Shown: piece after piece, positions 37,008 to 45,781 of the stretch
Position numbering within the stretch: position 1 is the first letter of the stretch
How the letters are laid out: each line of letters opens with the position of its first letter
Assembly: GCF_900103365.1 (NCBI RefSeq)
Contig: NZ_LT629703.1
Location: 992,001 to 1,056,000 of the forward strand
Length of the DNA stretch: 64,000 nucleotides
Direction: 5' to 3'
Source of the DNA: Afipia sp. GAS231
GTDB lineage: Bacteria; Pseudomonadota; Alphaproteobacteria; Rhizobiales; Xanthobacteraceae
Translations under genes and position numbers: made by a program
Notes under the pieces: model-generated
The model's input: only the letters and a program-made list of their open reading frames with translations
Databases searched by the model: none
Told to the model about the DNA's origin: nothing

Positions 37008-38374
37008 CACGCCTTGGCGTATTGCTTGGGCACGAAATCGAGCGCGGCGCCGGGCGGAATCAACTCCTCCTTCTTCGCACTGTCCTCGAACTCCCTGATG
37101 ATGCGCTGGGCATGCTGCATCACCCACCAGCGCACGTAGCGCTGGTTGACGGCCTCACGCTCCTTCGGGTCTTCCTGCAGATGGGTGATGCGGGCAAAGC
37201 CGAGCGGCAGTTCCGGGTCGTGGAAATGCTGCTGCCGCTTGAAGTTGATCTTGAAGTCCTTCCACTTCACCGCGTGCAGTTCGTCCTTCAGCCAGACGAT
37301 GCACGACTCCCGGTTCGAGGTCGGCTGCTTGCCGAGGAAGAACGGGCTCTGGTCGACGCCGTCGATCAGGCGGTCGGCCGGCGCCTTGCAGCCGGTCATC
37401 GACAGCAGCGTCGTGAACATGTCGGTGACATGAACCATTTCGTTGCTTTCGATGCCTGCCGGAATGTGCTCCGGCCAGCGGATCAGCAACGGCGTGCGGA
37501 TGCCGCCTTCCGCCGACGAGAAGTAGGAGCCGTCGAAGAAGCCGCCGGTGCCGCGGCCGGCGAGATGGTCCTCGGCGCCATTGTCGCCGCACATCACGAC
37601 GATGGTGTTGTCGGCGACGCCGAGCTCATCGAGTTTGTCGAGCAGCACGCCGAAATCGTGATCCAGCATCAACAGGCAGTCGCCCCACTCGCCATTGGTG
37701 CTCTTGCCGACGAATTCGTCGCGCGGCGACATCGGGAAGTGCATCAGCGAGTGGTTGAAGTAGCAGTAGAACGGCTTGTCGTCCTTGGCCGACTTTTCCA
37801 TGAACTTGAGCGCGCGCTTCTGGTACTCCAGATCGCAGGTCTTCTTGGTCTCCATGGTGAGCTGTTCTTCCATGATCGGCCAGGCACCCTTGCCCTTGAC
37901 GCCTTCATGCATGTGCGAGAAGCCGTCACGCTCCGGCACGTAATGCGGATCGGTCAGCCACATGCACTCGTCATAGGTACGCAGCGGTCCGTACCATTCG
38001 TCGAAACCGTGATCGGTCGGGAAGCGGCCGTCCTCGGCGCCGATGTGCCATTTGCCGTAGATCGAGGTGGCGTAGCCGGCTTCCGACAGGATCGCGCCGA
38101 TGGTGCGCTCCCAGGTGACGAGGCCGCCGCCATTGCCGCCGAGCGCGATGGTGTGGTTGCCCGAGCGGATCGGAAAACGTCCGGTCATCAGCGCCGAGCG
38201 GGTCGGCGTGCACTGCGGCTCGACGACATAATGCGTCAGCTTGACGCCCTGCTTGGCAAAGGTATCCATGCGCTTGGTGTCGGCACCGCGCAGGATGCCG
38301 CCGCCGTAGCAGCCGAGTTCGCCCATGCCGAGATTGTCGACGTGGAAAAATAGAATATTGGGTTTCTTAGCCAT
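37007..38374 (-). CDS. Type I sulfatase (arylsulfatase family)
   Basis: The 455-residue protein is a type I sulfatase: PNILFFHVDNLGMGELGCYG with the metal-binding Asp13, and the formylglycine site CTPTRSALMTGR with Cys55 and Arg59. GKWHIGAEDGRFPTDHGFDE near 128 and MCGDNGAEDHLAG near 260 supply further active-site Lys, His, Asp and Asn. The second metal ligand is Asn14 in place of the usual Asp. No signal peptide is present, so it works in the cytoplasm on imported sulfate esters. It lies between an ABC importer and its own FGE. The substrate is unknown. Confidence 0.93.
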   Translation of the reverse strand: MAKKPNILFFHVDNLGMGELGCYGGGILRGADTKRMDTFAKQGVKLTHYVVEPQCTPTRSALMTGRFPIRSGNHTIALGGNGGGLVTWERTIGAILSEAGYATSIYGKWHIGAEDGRFPTDHGFDEWYGPLRTYDECMWLTDPHYVPERDGFSHMHEGVKGKGAWPIMEEQLTMETKKTCDLEYQKRALKFMEKSAKDDKPFYCYFNHSLMHFPMSPRDEFVGKSTNGEWGDCLLMLDHDFGVLLDKLDELGVADNTIVVMCGDNGAEDHLAGRGTGGFFDGSYFSSAEGGIRTPLLIRWPEHIPAGIESNEMVHVTDMFTTLLSMTGCKAPADRLIDGVDQSPFFLGKQPTSNRESCIVWLKDELHAVKWKDFKINFKRQQHFHDPELPLGFARITHLQEDPKEREAVNQRYVRWWVMQHAQRIIREFEDSAKKEELIPPGAALDFVPKQYAKA

Positions 38375-38499
38375 TGAATTCTCCGATCTATGGCGCGGGC
38401 GCGCGGCATCGTTGGCGCGCTTGCCCTTTTGCGCCTTCCTTTGGTTGCAGTCGTTGATTGCTGGTTCGCGCCTGTCAGGCCGCGACGTCTAGAATTGTG

Positions 38500-39378
38500 T
38501 CAGAAGATTTCGCCCACTCCTTTCGGTCCCACTTTCATTCCAAAGCCTGAAAGGCCTCGATCCTTGATCTCTGGTCCCATCGCAGCGAGTGACTCCTCGC
38601 GGATCAGCCCCTTGAGTTCTTGCACCAGGCTCATGAATTCAGGTGTGTCAGTCATCTCCGCCCGCCGCGGACGCGGCAGCGGCACCTTGATTTCCGCCTT
38701 GATGCGGCCAGGCCGCGCGGTCATGACGTAAATGCGGTCGGAGAGGAAAATCGATTCCTCGATGTCATGCGTAATGAACAGCACCGAAATCTTGAACTGC
38801 TGCCAGATGTTGGTCAGGATTTCCTGCATCACGACCCGCGTCTGCGTGTCGAGCGCGCCGAACGGCTCATCCATCAGGAGCACCTGCGGACTGGTCGCCA
38901 GCGCACGGACGATGCCGATGCGCTGCTTCATGCCGCCGGAGAGCTGGTCCGGATAGTGATTTTCGAATGAGAGCAGGCCTGCGAGATCGAGCAATGACCG
39001 CGCCGTAACGTTTCGCTTACTCTGCTCGACGCCGGCCATCTTCAGGCCGAACTCGACGTTCTTGCGAACCGACAGCCACGGGAACAGTGAATACTGCTGG
39101 AACACGACGCCGCGATCCGAGCCCGGCTTGGTGATCGCCTTGCCGTCGAGTGTCGCTTCGCCGCGCGTCGGCTTGACGAAGCCGGCGACGATCGAGAGCA
39201 GGGTCGACTTGCCGCAGCCGGAGGGCCCGATCAGCGACACGAACTCGCCGGGCTGGACGTTGAGCGAGACGTTGTCGACGGCAACCACCTTGTTGTCGTT
39301 GGCGCCGAACGTCACGCCCATGTCGCGAACGTCGATGAAGCCTTTTTGAACTTCGGTATTGGACATTGCCATTGTCAT
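38500..39378 (-). CDS. ABC transporter ATP-binding protein (nitrate/sulfonate/taurine type)
   Basis: The 292-residue ATPase has Walker A GPSGCGKSTL near 50, Q-loop FQQYSLFPW, signature LSGGMKQR near 150, Walker B VLLMDEPFGALD near 172 and the H-loop ITHDIEES. It belongs to the SsuB/TauB/NrtD group. Its ATG overlaps the stop of the permease gene in ATGA form. Three Met codons (39378, 39372, 39366) open the frame; I take the first because of the overlap. About 40 extra residues follow the usual end. The frame upstream of 39378 is a shadow of the permease gene. Confidence 0.92.
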   Translation of the reverse strand: MTMAMSNTEVQKGFIDVRDMGVTFGANDNKVVAVDNVSLNVQPGEFVSLIGPSGCGKSTLLSIVAGFVKPTRGEATLDGKAITKPGSDRGVVFQQYSLFPWLSVRKNVEFGLKMAGVEQSKRNVTARSLLDLAGLLSFENHYPDQLSGGMKQRIGIVRALATSPQVLLMDEPFGALDTQTRVVMQEILTNIWQQFKISVLFITHDIEESIFLSDRIYVMTARPGRIKAEIKVPLPRPRRAEMTDTPEFMSLVQELKGLIREESLAAMGPEIKDRGLSGFGMKVGPKGVGEIF

Positions 39379-40364
39379 TGCTTGCTCCCAGGCGCAAATG
39401 CCAACCAGGGCATCATGAGAACGCCGACCAGGCGGATGATGCCGCTGCAGGCCAATCCAAGGACGCCGATCGTGATCATGCCGAGCACGATCGCCGGATA
39501 GTTCACCAGCGAATAGGCTTCCCAGGTGAAGTAGCCGACACCGAACTGACCCGAGATCATCTCGGCTGCGATCAGCGACACCCAGGCCACGCCCATGCCG
39601 ACCGCAAGACCGGTGAAGATATGCGGCAACGAGCCCGGCAAAATCACGTTCAGGAGCAGACGGCCTTCGCTGGCGCCGAGGCAACGCCCTGCCCGGATCA
39701 ACACGCCATCCAGCGAATGAACGCCATGGATGGTGTTGAGCAGGATCGGGAAGAAGGCGCCGATGAAGGTGATGAAGACGATCGCGGCCTCGTTGTTCGG
39801 CCACAGCATGATCGACATCGGAACCCAGGCGATCGCCGGGATCGGCCGCAGGATTTCAATCACCGGCATGAACAGGTCGCGCACGCGCTCGTATTTTCCG
39901 ATCGCCAGTCCCAGCGGAACACCGATCACGATCGCGATCACGAAGCCGAGCAGAATGCGCCGCAGGCTGATGGCAATATTGAACAGGTACTTGTTCGACA
40001 GCCCGACCTGCGTCAGTTGCTGATACACTTCGTAAGGCGTCGGAACGTTCTTGAAGCGGATGTAGAATTCGAGCCGGTATTTGGTTCCGAAATACCAGAA
40101 CAGGAACAGCGCCGCGATCGAGATACCGCCGAGTAGCGCGGTGATGAAGCGCTCGCGGGTGAATTTCGCCGACAGGCTTTTAAGGACCTTGCGCAGCGAC
40201 ACCGTCGGGATCGGCTCCGGGGCCGGTACCGGCAAATCCGGGGTGGCCGGCGAAGCATTTGCGGTTACTTTTGCCGTTGCTTCCGCGGCGACCGGGGTCG
40301 GCGGCTCGGGGGGCTTTTCCATGATCGGGATCGCTATGATTTTGGCGCTTGCTGTGGTGCCCAC
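39375..40364 (-). CDS. ABC transporter permease (nitrate/sulfonate/taurine type)
   Basis: The 329-residue protein has a long Pro/Ala-rich cytoplasmic N-terminus (about residues 15-55), then six membrane helices with the conserved cytoplasmic loop EILRPIPAIAWVPMSIML near 180 and LGASEGRLLLNVILPGSLPH near 243 (EAA-type loop). This is the SsuC/TauC/NrtB pattern. It sits ten bases after the binding-protein gene and overlaps the ATPase gene, so the three make one importer. The N-terminal extension is longer than usual. Confidence 0.9.
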   Translation of the reverse strand: MGTTASAKIIAIPIMEKPPEPPTPVAAEATAKVTANASPATPDLPVPAPEPIPTVSLRKVLKSLSAKFTRERFITALLGGISIAALFLFWYFGTKYRLEFYIRFKNVPTPYEVYQQLTQVGLSNKYLFNIAISLRRILLGFVIAIVIGVPLGLAIGKYERVRDLFMPVIEILRPIPAIAWVPMSIMLWPNNEAAIVFITFIGAFFPILLNTIHGVHSLDGVLIRAGRCLGASEGRLLLNVILPGSLPHIFTGLAVGMGVAWVSLIAAEMISGQFGVGYFTWEAYSLVNYPAIVLGMITIGVLGLACSGIIRLVGVLMMPWLAFAPGSKQ

Positions 40365-40373
40365 GGTCCGCCC

Positions 40374-41810
40374 CTATTGTCCGACATTGATCGCGCTGAG
40401 CACTTCGGCATAGGTCGCAAGCTTGCCGCCGTTCTTGGCTGCAAAGGCTTCCGCATCCTTCTTGAGCAGGAACGGCACGACATCCGGCTTCTTCGGATCC
40501 TGTCCGCCGATCGAATAGAAGGCGGCGTCGGCAAACACCTTGATGCCGAGCTCGTGGTCGACCAGATAGACCGCGTTGAATTTCTTGCCGTCGGAGGTGT
40601 ACTTCTTGACGCCCAGCAGCGTGCAGACCGGGGAGCTGAACGGCACGATGTCGCCGCCCTGGATCCAGATCTCACCGGTTTGCGCGGGATTGTCGATCGG
40701 CGCATTGCAGACCGGATCGGTGCCCGTCACATTGTAGGTATCGAACGAGGCGAGCTGCTTGTCGTAGTCGAGCCCGAGCTCCTTGTAGGCCTGCCGGACA
40801 TAGCTGTCATTGACCCAGGCGCCGATGTTGAGTTCCTTGATCATGTTCAGCTTCTGCAGGATCGCGTAGTTCGCGCCGACAGCCTCAACCCACTTTGGTT
40901 TGATGGTCGCATCGAGCGTGTGCACGCCGCCGGGGCCCAAGAAGATGTAGACCACTTCCTTGTTGATCTTGGTCCACTCCTCGATCTTCTCGGCCGCGAG
41001 CTTTGGATTCTTGCGCATCCAGTCGTTGGCCTCCATCAGAGCTTCGATGTAGGCGACCACGATCTCCGGATACTTTTCGCCAAAGTCCTTGCGCACGACC
41101 ACGCCGTGGAAGGTCGGCGTCTTGGTCTCGGCGCCGTCATAGATCTTGCGGGCGAAACCGCGGAACGGCAGCAGTTCGGCGAACGGCACGAAGTCGCCAT
41201 GAGCGTCGATGCGCTTTTCCTGCAGATTGGTGCTGCCGACTTCCGGCGATTGCGACACCAGGTTCCAGTAATCCGGCGGCAGTCCGCGCTTCTCCAGCGC
41301 CCGAACCATCATGCCATGCGCAGCCGAGCCGAATGGTACCGAGACGTTCTTGCCCTTGAGATCGCCGAGCTCGTAGTAAGGCGAATCCTTGTGAACGACG
41401 ATGCCATTGCCACCGCCGACGGCGTTGTAGGCGATGATCGCGACCAGCTGGGTTTCGTTCTTGGTGGCCTGCCCGGTGGCGCCATTCACCATCAGCGGAT
41501 AGTCGCCCATCATGCCGATCTGGATATTGTTGGCCATCATGCCGTTGGTGATCGGCGGGCCGGACGTGGCGTTCTGCCAGCTCAGTCTGTATTCGAAGTC
41601 CTTGTACTTGCCGGTCTTCGGCAAATGCTTCTCCAGCAAGCCAAGCTCCTTGAGAACGACGCCCCCGGTGACGGTGTTGGTCGTCGTATTCTGCGTGCCG
41701 ATGCCGATTTCGAGCGTCTCCGCGCTTACCTGTCCGGGTACGAAGGCGATCGCCGTTGCGACCAGCAAGGGAAACAAGCCGGAGAGTTTGGACGCTGGAC
41801 CGACGCTCAT
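40374..41810 (-). CDS. ABC substrate-binding protein fused to a C-terminal NosL-like domain
   Basis: The 478-residue protein has a signal peptide (MSVGPASKLSGLFPLLVATA, cleavage near VSA) and an NMT1/TauA-type binding domain: TQNTTTNTVTGGVVLKELGL near 35, GMMGDYPLMVN near 95, NGIVVHKDSPYYELGDLKGK near 125. Residues 365-478 (40374-40718) look like NosL, the copper-binding lipoprotein of nitrous oxide reductase maturation: DPVCNAPIDNP (in place of CxMxI), a second Cys at 396 in SSPVCTLLG, AVYLVDHELG, ADAAFYSIGG, and KDAEAFAAKNGGKLATYAEV. This domain is extra to the family's usual length. AAAGGA precedes ATG 41810; the frame upstream is not used. Confidence 0.88.
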   Translation of the reverse strand: MSVGPASKLSGLFPLLVATAIAFVPGQVSAETLEIGIGTQNTTTNTVTGGVVLKELGLLEKHLPKTGKYKDFEYRLSWQNATSGPPITNGMMANNIQIGMMGDYPLMVNGATGQATKNETQLVAIIAYNAVGGGNGIVVHKDSPYYELGDLKGKNVSVPFGSAAHGMMVRALEKRGLPPDYWNLVSQSPEVGSTNLQEKRIDAHGDFVPFAELLPFRGFARKIYDGAETKTPTFHGVVVRKDFGEKYPEIVVAYIEALMEANDWMRKNPKLAAEKIEEWTKINKEVVYIFLGPGGVHTLDATIKPKWVEAVGANYAILQKLNMIKELNIGAWVNDSYVRQAYKELGLDYDKQLASFDTYNVTGTDPVCNAPIDNPAQTGEIWIQGGDIVPFSSPVCTLLGVKKYTSDGKKFNAVYLVDHELGIKVFADAAFYSIGGQDPKKPDVVPFLLKKDAEAFAAKNGGKLATYAEVLSAINVGQ

Positions 41811-42037
41811 GAGACAAATCCTTTCGAACCGAACTCTGCTGTGTGCCGTACGATGCGCATGCCAAGGCCCCCGGCCACGGTGAACGGCGGCGGTGTTACT
41901 CGGCGATGAGCGGACTGACTGTGATGTTCCTGATGTTGCAAGCGACATGCCACCGGGGCCTTGACGGCATGCCCATGACCCGGCTCGTGGTGGCCCGGCT
42001 TGCTGAGGGCTGAATCAATGAAAGGAGTAGACGTCAT
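41807..42037 (-). CDS. Possible His-rich small protein overlapping the binding-protein gene
   Basis: A frame of 76 codons starts at ATG 42037 (MTSTPFIDSALSKPGHHEPG) and ends with TGA at 41807, overlapping the binding-protein ATG as ATGA. The middle part is rich in His with one Cys (HGHAVKAPVACRLQHQEHHS), which could bind metal or act as a leader peptide. It continues RRVTPPPFTVAGGLGMRIVR. No clear ribosome-binding site precedes ATG 42037. An in-frame TTG at 42061 gives eight more residues. The gene is a candidate only; the overlap and composition argue for it. Confidence 0.42.
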   Translation of the reverse strand: MTSTPFIDSALSKPGHHEPGHGHAVKAPVACRLQHQEHHSQSAHRRVTPPPFTVAGGLGMRIVRHTAEFGSKGFVS

Positions 42038-42330
42038 TGCCGTGAACTCGCTTGCTTCCAACCCGGACGATGACGTCCGTTAAGCAAACTCTGAACGGCC
42101 CACCTTGAATCCGAAACGACGAACGCTTCGAACCGGCAACGCATTGCGAAGAAAGATCGGGATGCTCAATTAATGGACAATAAAATCGCCGATCCTGATC
42201 GACAGATGGGCGGCGTGGCTAGAAATTAGCCAACTCAACCATACGCGGCGCGGGAATCACTATCAGCGGCGGTGGTACCGGCAATTGGGCTGACATCGTG
42301 ACGTCGATCGAGGCGATGCACCCACCGGTG
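42038..42330. other. Upstream region of the sulfate-ester importer operon
   Basis: About 290 bases with no gene, presumably holding the promoter of the minus-strand importer operon. TGGCTA-GAAAT-TAGCCA at 42216-42232 is a perfect inverted repeat and a possible operator. No FNR-type TTGAT-N4-ATCAA site is present. Confidence 0.4.
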
Positions 42331-43131
42331 TTAGTGCTCTTCCGATGCCGCAACCTTGGCGAGCTTGCCGTCGCGAATCCCGCTCAGCAGGTCCGCGTTC
42401 TGAATAACGAGATTGGCGCCGTGCGCGCGCAGGATTCCGAGTTCGGTAAATCGTTTCAGGCTGACGGTGACGGATTGCCGGGTCACGCCCGTCATATGCG
42501 CCAGATCGGCATGCGTGAACGAGGCGGCGATCAAGCTGCCATCTTTTTCCTCGACCCCGTACAGGTTCATCAGGTGCAGCAGCAGCTGCGCCAGCCGTTC
42601 GGTCGGCGACCGGGTGCCGAGCATTTGCGCGAGCGCTGAATAGCACTGCCCCTTGAAACTCAGGCCCTCGATGATGCCGATCGCCAGCGCAGGAATCGTC
42701 ATCACCATCCGGCGCAGAATGTCACCCGGCAAATGCAGCACCGAGCTGTTGACGGCGGCCTCCCCCGACCAGACGTGCAGTCCCTGCTTGAACACTTCGG
42801 GACCGCCGACGAAATTGCCGGAGTGCCAATACGCGAGCGTGATCTCGCGGCCCGACGGCGCCGTGTAGAAGACTTTTATCCGCCCGGTCTCGATCAGATA
42901 GATGCCGTCCTGTGGACTGCCCTGGCTGAACAGCCGGGCACCGCGATACAGCACCTTGCGCTTCCCCGAACCCACCACCTGCGCGATTTCGGCCTCGGTC
43001 AATCCCTGGAACAGATAAGGCGGCCCGCTCCGCTGCGTCCCGCCCTCGGCCATCAGCAGCGCGCCGAACTGGATCGGTGCCTCGCTTTTGTCGCTCGGAC
43101 TTGCTTGAGATGAGTGATGTTTACCGATCAT
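42331..43131 (-). CDS. Crp/Fnr family transcriptional regulator
   Basis: The 266-residue protein has a cNMP-binding-type barrel (LFSQGSPQDGIYLIETGRIK near 85, FYTAPSGREITLAYWHSGNF near 107), a long dimer helix and a winged-helix domain with FTHADLAHMTGVTRQSVTVS near 210. FNR-type iron-sulfur cysteines are absent. It is encoded just upstream of, and in the same direction as, the ABC importer/sulfatase operon, so it is a candidate regulator of that operon, possibly binding the inverted repeat at 42216. The effector is unknown. Start ATG 43131 lacks a clear ribosome-binding site. Confidence 0.86.
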   Translation of the reverse strand: MIGKHHSSQASPSDKSEAPIQFGALLMAEGGTQRSGPPYLFQGLTEAEIAQVVGSGKRKVLYRGARLFSQGSPQDGIYLIETGRIKVFYTAPSGREITLAYWHSGNFVGGPEVFKQGLHVWSGEAAVNSSVLHLPGDILRRMVMTIPALAIGIIEGLSFKGQCYSALAQMLGTRSPTERLAQLLLHLMNLYGVEEKDGSLIAASFTHADLAHMTGVTRQSVTVSLKRFTELGILRAHGANLVIQNADLLSGIRDGKLAKVAASEEH

Positions 43132-43341
43132 AGAACCGCTCTAAGCCAATTCCAGCCCTGTTCTTGATCCGCTTTGCAATCCGCGCGCCAAGTAACGGTT
43201 TCATTGTCGGCTGAAGCGGCGTCAGTGTCCACATATCGCACGGAGATCACACGGCATTTCCATCGGTTTCGCTGCCTGCGGCAAACTGGCCAATCACGGC
43301 CGATGTGGTTAAGATCGTCCGCTGTTCCCCTCTCGATCGCA

Positions 43342-44169
43342 ATGAGCCCCTCCGTGAGCAAGCCCCCGAAATCAAGCAGCGGCAACATCTATATCGGCAT
43401 CGGCGGCTGGACTTTCGAGCCGTGGCGCGGAGTGTTTTATCCGGAGAAGCTGACGCAGGCGAAGGAATTGTCCTACGCCGCGTCGAAGCTGACCTCGATC
43501 GAGATCAACGGCACCTACTACGGGTCGCAGAAGCCGGAGAGCTTTCGCAAATGGGCGCGCGAAGTGCCCGACGGTTTCGTGTTTTCGTTAAAGGGGCCGC
43601 GCTTCGCCACCAATCGTCGCGTGCTGGCGGAGGCCGGTGATTCCGTGAAGCGCTTTTATGATTCCGGCGTGCTCGAACTCGGCGACCGGCTCGGTCCGGT
43701 GCTGTGGCAATTCGCGCCGACCAAGAAATTCGACGGGGCCGATTTCGGCAAGTTTCTCGAACTGCTGCCGCGCAAACTCGACGGCCGCGCGCTGCGTCAT
43801 GTGGTGGAAGTCCGGCACGACAGTTTTTGCGTACCTGAATTCATCGCGCTGATCCGGCAATTCGAGACGCCGGTGGTGTTCGCCGAACACGGCAAGTATC
43901 CGGCCATCGCCGACGTCGCCAGCGATTTCGTCTATGCGCGGCTGCAGAAGGGCAATGACGAACTCAAGACCTGCTATCCGCCGAAGCAACTCGACGCCTG
44001 GGCCAAGCGGTTTCAGGCCTGGGCCTCAGGCAGCGAGCCCGACGATCTGCCGCGGGTCGACGCCACCAAGCCGAAGAAGGCGCCGCGCGACGTGTTCGCC
44101 TACGTCATCCACGAAGGCAAGATCCGCGCGCCGGCGGGCGCGATGGAATTGATCGAGCGGGTGAAATGA
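43342..44169 (+). CDS. DUF72 domain protein (YecE-like)
   Basis: The 275-residue protein is a DUF72/YecE TIM-barrel-like protein: IYIGIGGWTFEPWRGVFYPE near 16, SKLTSIEINGTYYGSQKPES near 45, VFSLKGPRFATNRR near 78, and VVEVRHDSFCVPEF near 155. The function is unknown. It is followed 12 bases later by a DUF488 gene, a pairing often seen. ATG 43342 is used; the frame is open further upstream to 43174, but that part is not conserved-looking. No strong ribosome-binding site is visible for either. Confidence 0.85.
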   Translation: MSPSVSKPPKSSSGNIYIGIGGWTFEPWRGVFYPEKLTQAKELSYAASKLTSIEINGTYYGSQKPESFRKWAREVPDGFVFSLKGPRFATNRRVLAEAGDSVKRFYDSGVLELGDRLGPVLWQFAPTKKFDGADFGKFLELLPRKLDGRALRHVVEVRHDSFCVPEFIALIRQFETPVVFAEHGKYPAIADVASDFVYARLQKGNDELKTCYPPKQLDAWAKRFQAWASGSEPDDLPRVDATKPKKAPRDVFAYVIHEGKIRAPAGAMELIERVK

Positions 44170-44181
44170 ACGGAGCGCCGC

Positions 44182-44643
44182 ATGGCTAGAGCGAAGAAGC
44201 TTTTCACCATCGGCTATGAGCAGACGCCGGCAAAGGCCGTGCTCGACGAACTCGAAGGCGCCGGCGTGAAACTGCTGGTCGACGTGCGCGCGGTGGCGTC
44301 GTCGCGCCGGCCGGGCTTTTCCAAGACTCAACTCGCGGCCGGTCTCGACGAGCGCGGCATATCGTATCTGCATCTGCGCGGGCTCGGCACTCCCAAGGAC
44401 GGCCGCATCGCCGCCCGCGGTGGCCAGTTCGATGTCTTGCACAAGATCTACGCCAAGCATCTAAAGACGCCGCAAGCGCGAGAAGAACTCGACGAACTCT
44501 CCGCGCTGGTGAAGCGGTCAGGTCCGGTCTGCATTCTCTGCTACGAGCGCGATCACGCACATTGTCACCGGCGATGGATCGCCGAGATCATGGAGGATCG
44601 CGACGGCGTGAAGATCGAGAATCTGGTGGCGCCGCAGGTGTAA
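44182..44643 (+). CDS. DUF488 domain protein
   Basis: The 153-residue protein matches DUF488: KLFTIGYEQTPAKAVLDELE, LLVDVRAVASSRRPGFSK near 30, LHLRGLGTPK near 63, and the C-terminal cysteine/histidine motif VCILCYERDHAHCHRRWIAE near 115, which resembles a catalytic or metal site. The function is not established. GGAGC lies six bases before the ATG, and the DUF72 gene ends 12 bases upstream, so the two are cotranscribed. Confidence 0.87.
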   Translation: MARAKKLFTIGYEQTPAKAVLDELEGAGVKLLVDVRAVASSRRPGFSKTQLAAGLDERGISYLHLRGLGTPKDGRIAARGGQFDVLHKIYAKHLKTPQAREELDELSALVKRSGPVCILCYERDHAHCHRRWIAEIMEDRDGVKIENLVAPQV

Positions 44644-44645
44644 CC

Positions 44646-44727
44646 GTCATTGCGAGGAGCGGAGCGACGAAGCAATCCATTCTTCCTTTACGGCCAGATG
44701 GATTGCTTCGCTTCGCTCGCAATGACG
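44646..44727. repeat. Intergenic palindromic repeat, family A
   Basis: The arms GTCATTGCGAGGAGCGGAGC and TTCGCTCGCAATGACGG enclose AAGCAATCCAT / ATGGATTGCTT. It lies between convergent genes. Confidence 0.87.
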
Positions 44728-44736
44728 GCGGGAACA

Positions 44737-45651
44737 TCACCCGTCGCCGTGCAACCGGAACGTCCCCTCCATCATCTGCACACAGGCGCCGCCGACATGG
44801 ATCGAGGCGACCGCACCGTTCTGCTTACGAACGCGCGTCTTCAGCAGGCTTGGCCGGCCCATGTCGACGCCCTGCCCGATCGTCAGTTTCAGCTCGCCAT
44901 CCCGCATGGAATCGAGATCGGCGAGCAGCGCCGCGGCGGCCGCCGTCGCGCTTCCGGTGGCGGGGTCTTCCGACAATCCGCTGGCGCCGGGATGAAACAT
45001 CCGTGCTTGCAGATCGCAGGACTTTTCGCTGGCCGGCACATCGCGCGTATAGAGATAGATCGCGTCGCTGCCGTCGCACGGAAAGGTCTTTGCGAACGCC
45101 GCGGCATCGGGCTTCGACCGCCGCAGCGCCTCGCGCGAGGCGAGTTCGACCGCCAGGAACGACAGCCCGACCGAGATGATCTGCGGCACATGCCGGTCCG
45201 TCTTCACATCGCCTGCCGACAGCGATAGACAGCTGGCCGCCTGCTCGGCGCTGAGCTGCGACAGCCGTTTCAGCGGCTGCGGCGCGGTCAGCTCGGTGCT
45301 CACAACCCTGCCCTGCTCGGTCAATATCTCGACCGGCACCAGGCCGGCCTTTTCCTCGAACAGCAGCCGCGCCGGCGGCTTTTCGGCCAAGGTCGCCAGC
45401 ACGAAGGCGGTGCCGACATTGGGATGGCCGGCGAACGGAATTTCCGAACGCACCGTGAAGATGCGCACCTGCGCGTCATGCGCGGGATCGGCCGGCGGCA
45501 GCACGAAGGTCGTCTCCGAATAGTTGAACTCGCGCGCAATCGCCTGCATCTGCGCGGTCGACAGCCCGCCGGCGTCGAGCACTACCGCGAGCGGATTGCC
45601 GCCAAAGGCGCTGATGGTGAAGACGTCGCAGGTGATATAGCGGCGCTGCAT
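44737..45651 (-). CDS. PhzF family isomerase-like protein
   Basis: The 304-residue protein has the diaminopimelate-epimerase fold of PhzF proteins: DVFTISAFGGNPLAVVLDAG near 8, EFNYSETTFVLPP near 42 with the catalytic-position Glu, FTVRSEIPFAGHPNVGTAF near 67, and GLSEDPATGSATAAAA near 220. PhzF itself isomerises dihydrohydroxyanthranilate in phenazine synthesis, but no phenazine genes are nearby, so the substrate is unknown. A GTG seven codons upstream is also possible; I use ATG 45651, which has TGGAG seven bases before it. Confidence 0.88.
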   Translation of the reverse strand: MQRRYITCDVFTISAFGGNPLAVVLDAGGLSTAQMQAIAREFNYSETTFVLPPADPAHDAQVRIFTVRSEIPFAGHPNVGTAFVLATLAEKPPARLLFEEKAGLVPVEILTEQGRVVSTELTAPQPLKRLSQLSAEQAASCLSLSAGDVKTDRHVPQIISVGLSFLAVELASREALRRSKPDAAAFAKTFPCDGSDAIYLYTRDVPASEKSCDLQARMFHPGASGLSEDPATGSATAAAAALLADLDSMRDGELKLTIGQGVDMGRPSLLKTRVRKQNGAVASIHVGGACVQMMEGTFRLHGDG

Positions 45652-45781
45652 GTCGAAGCTCCAGTTCGGCACCGAAGAGACATGCCTCGCGCCGCTCCGT
45701 CAACGAAAGTATTGCGCCGATTGCTCTGAGCGAACCGGCATCGCACGGCGAGGATATTTTCGTTGCCGCGAACAGGACGCG

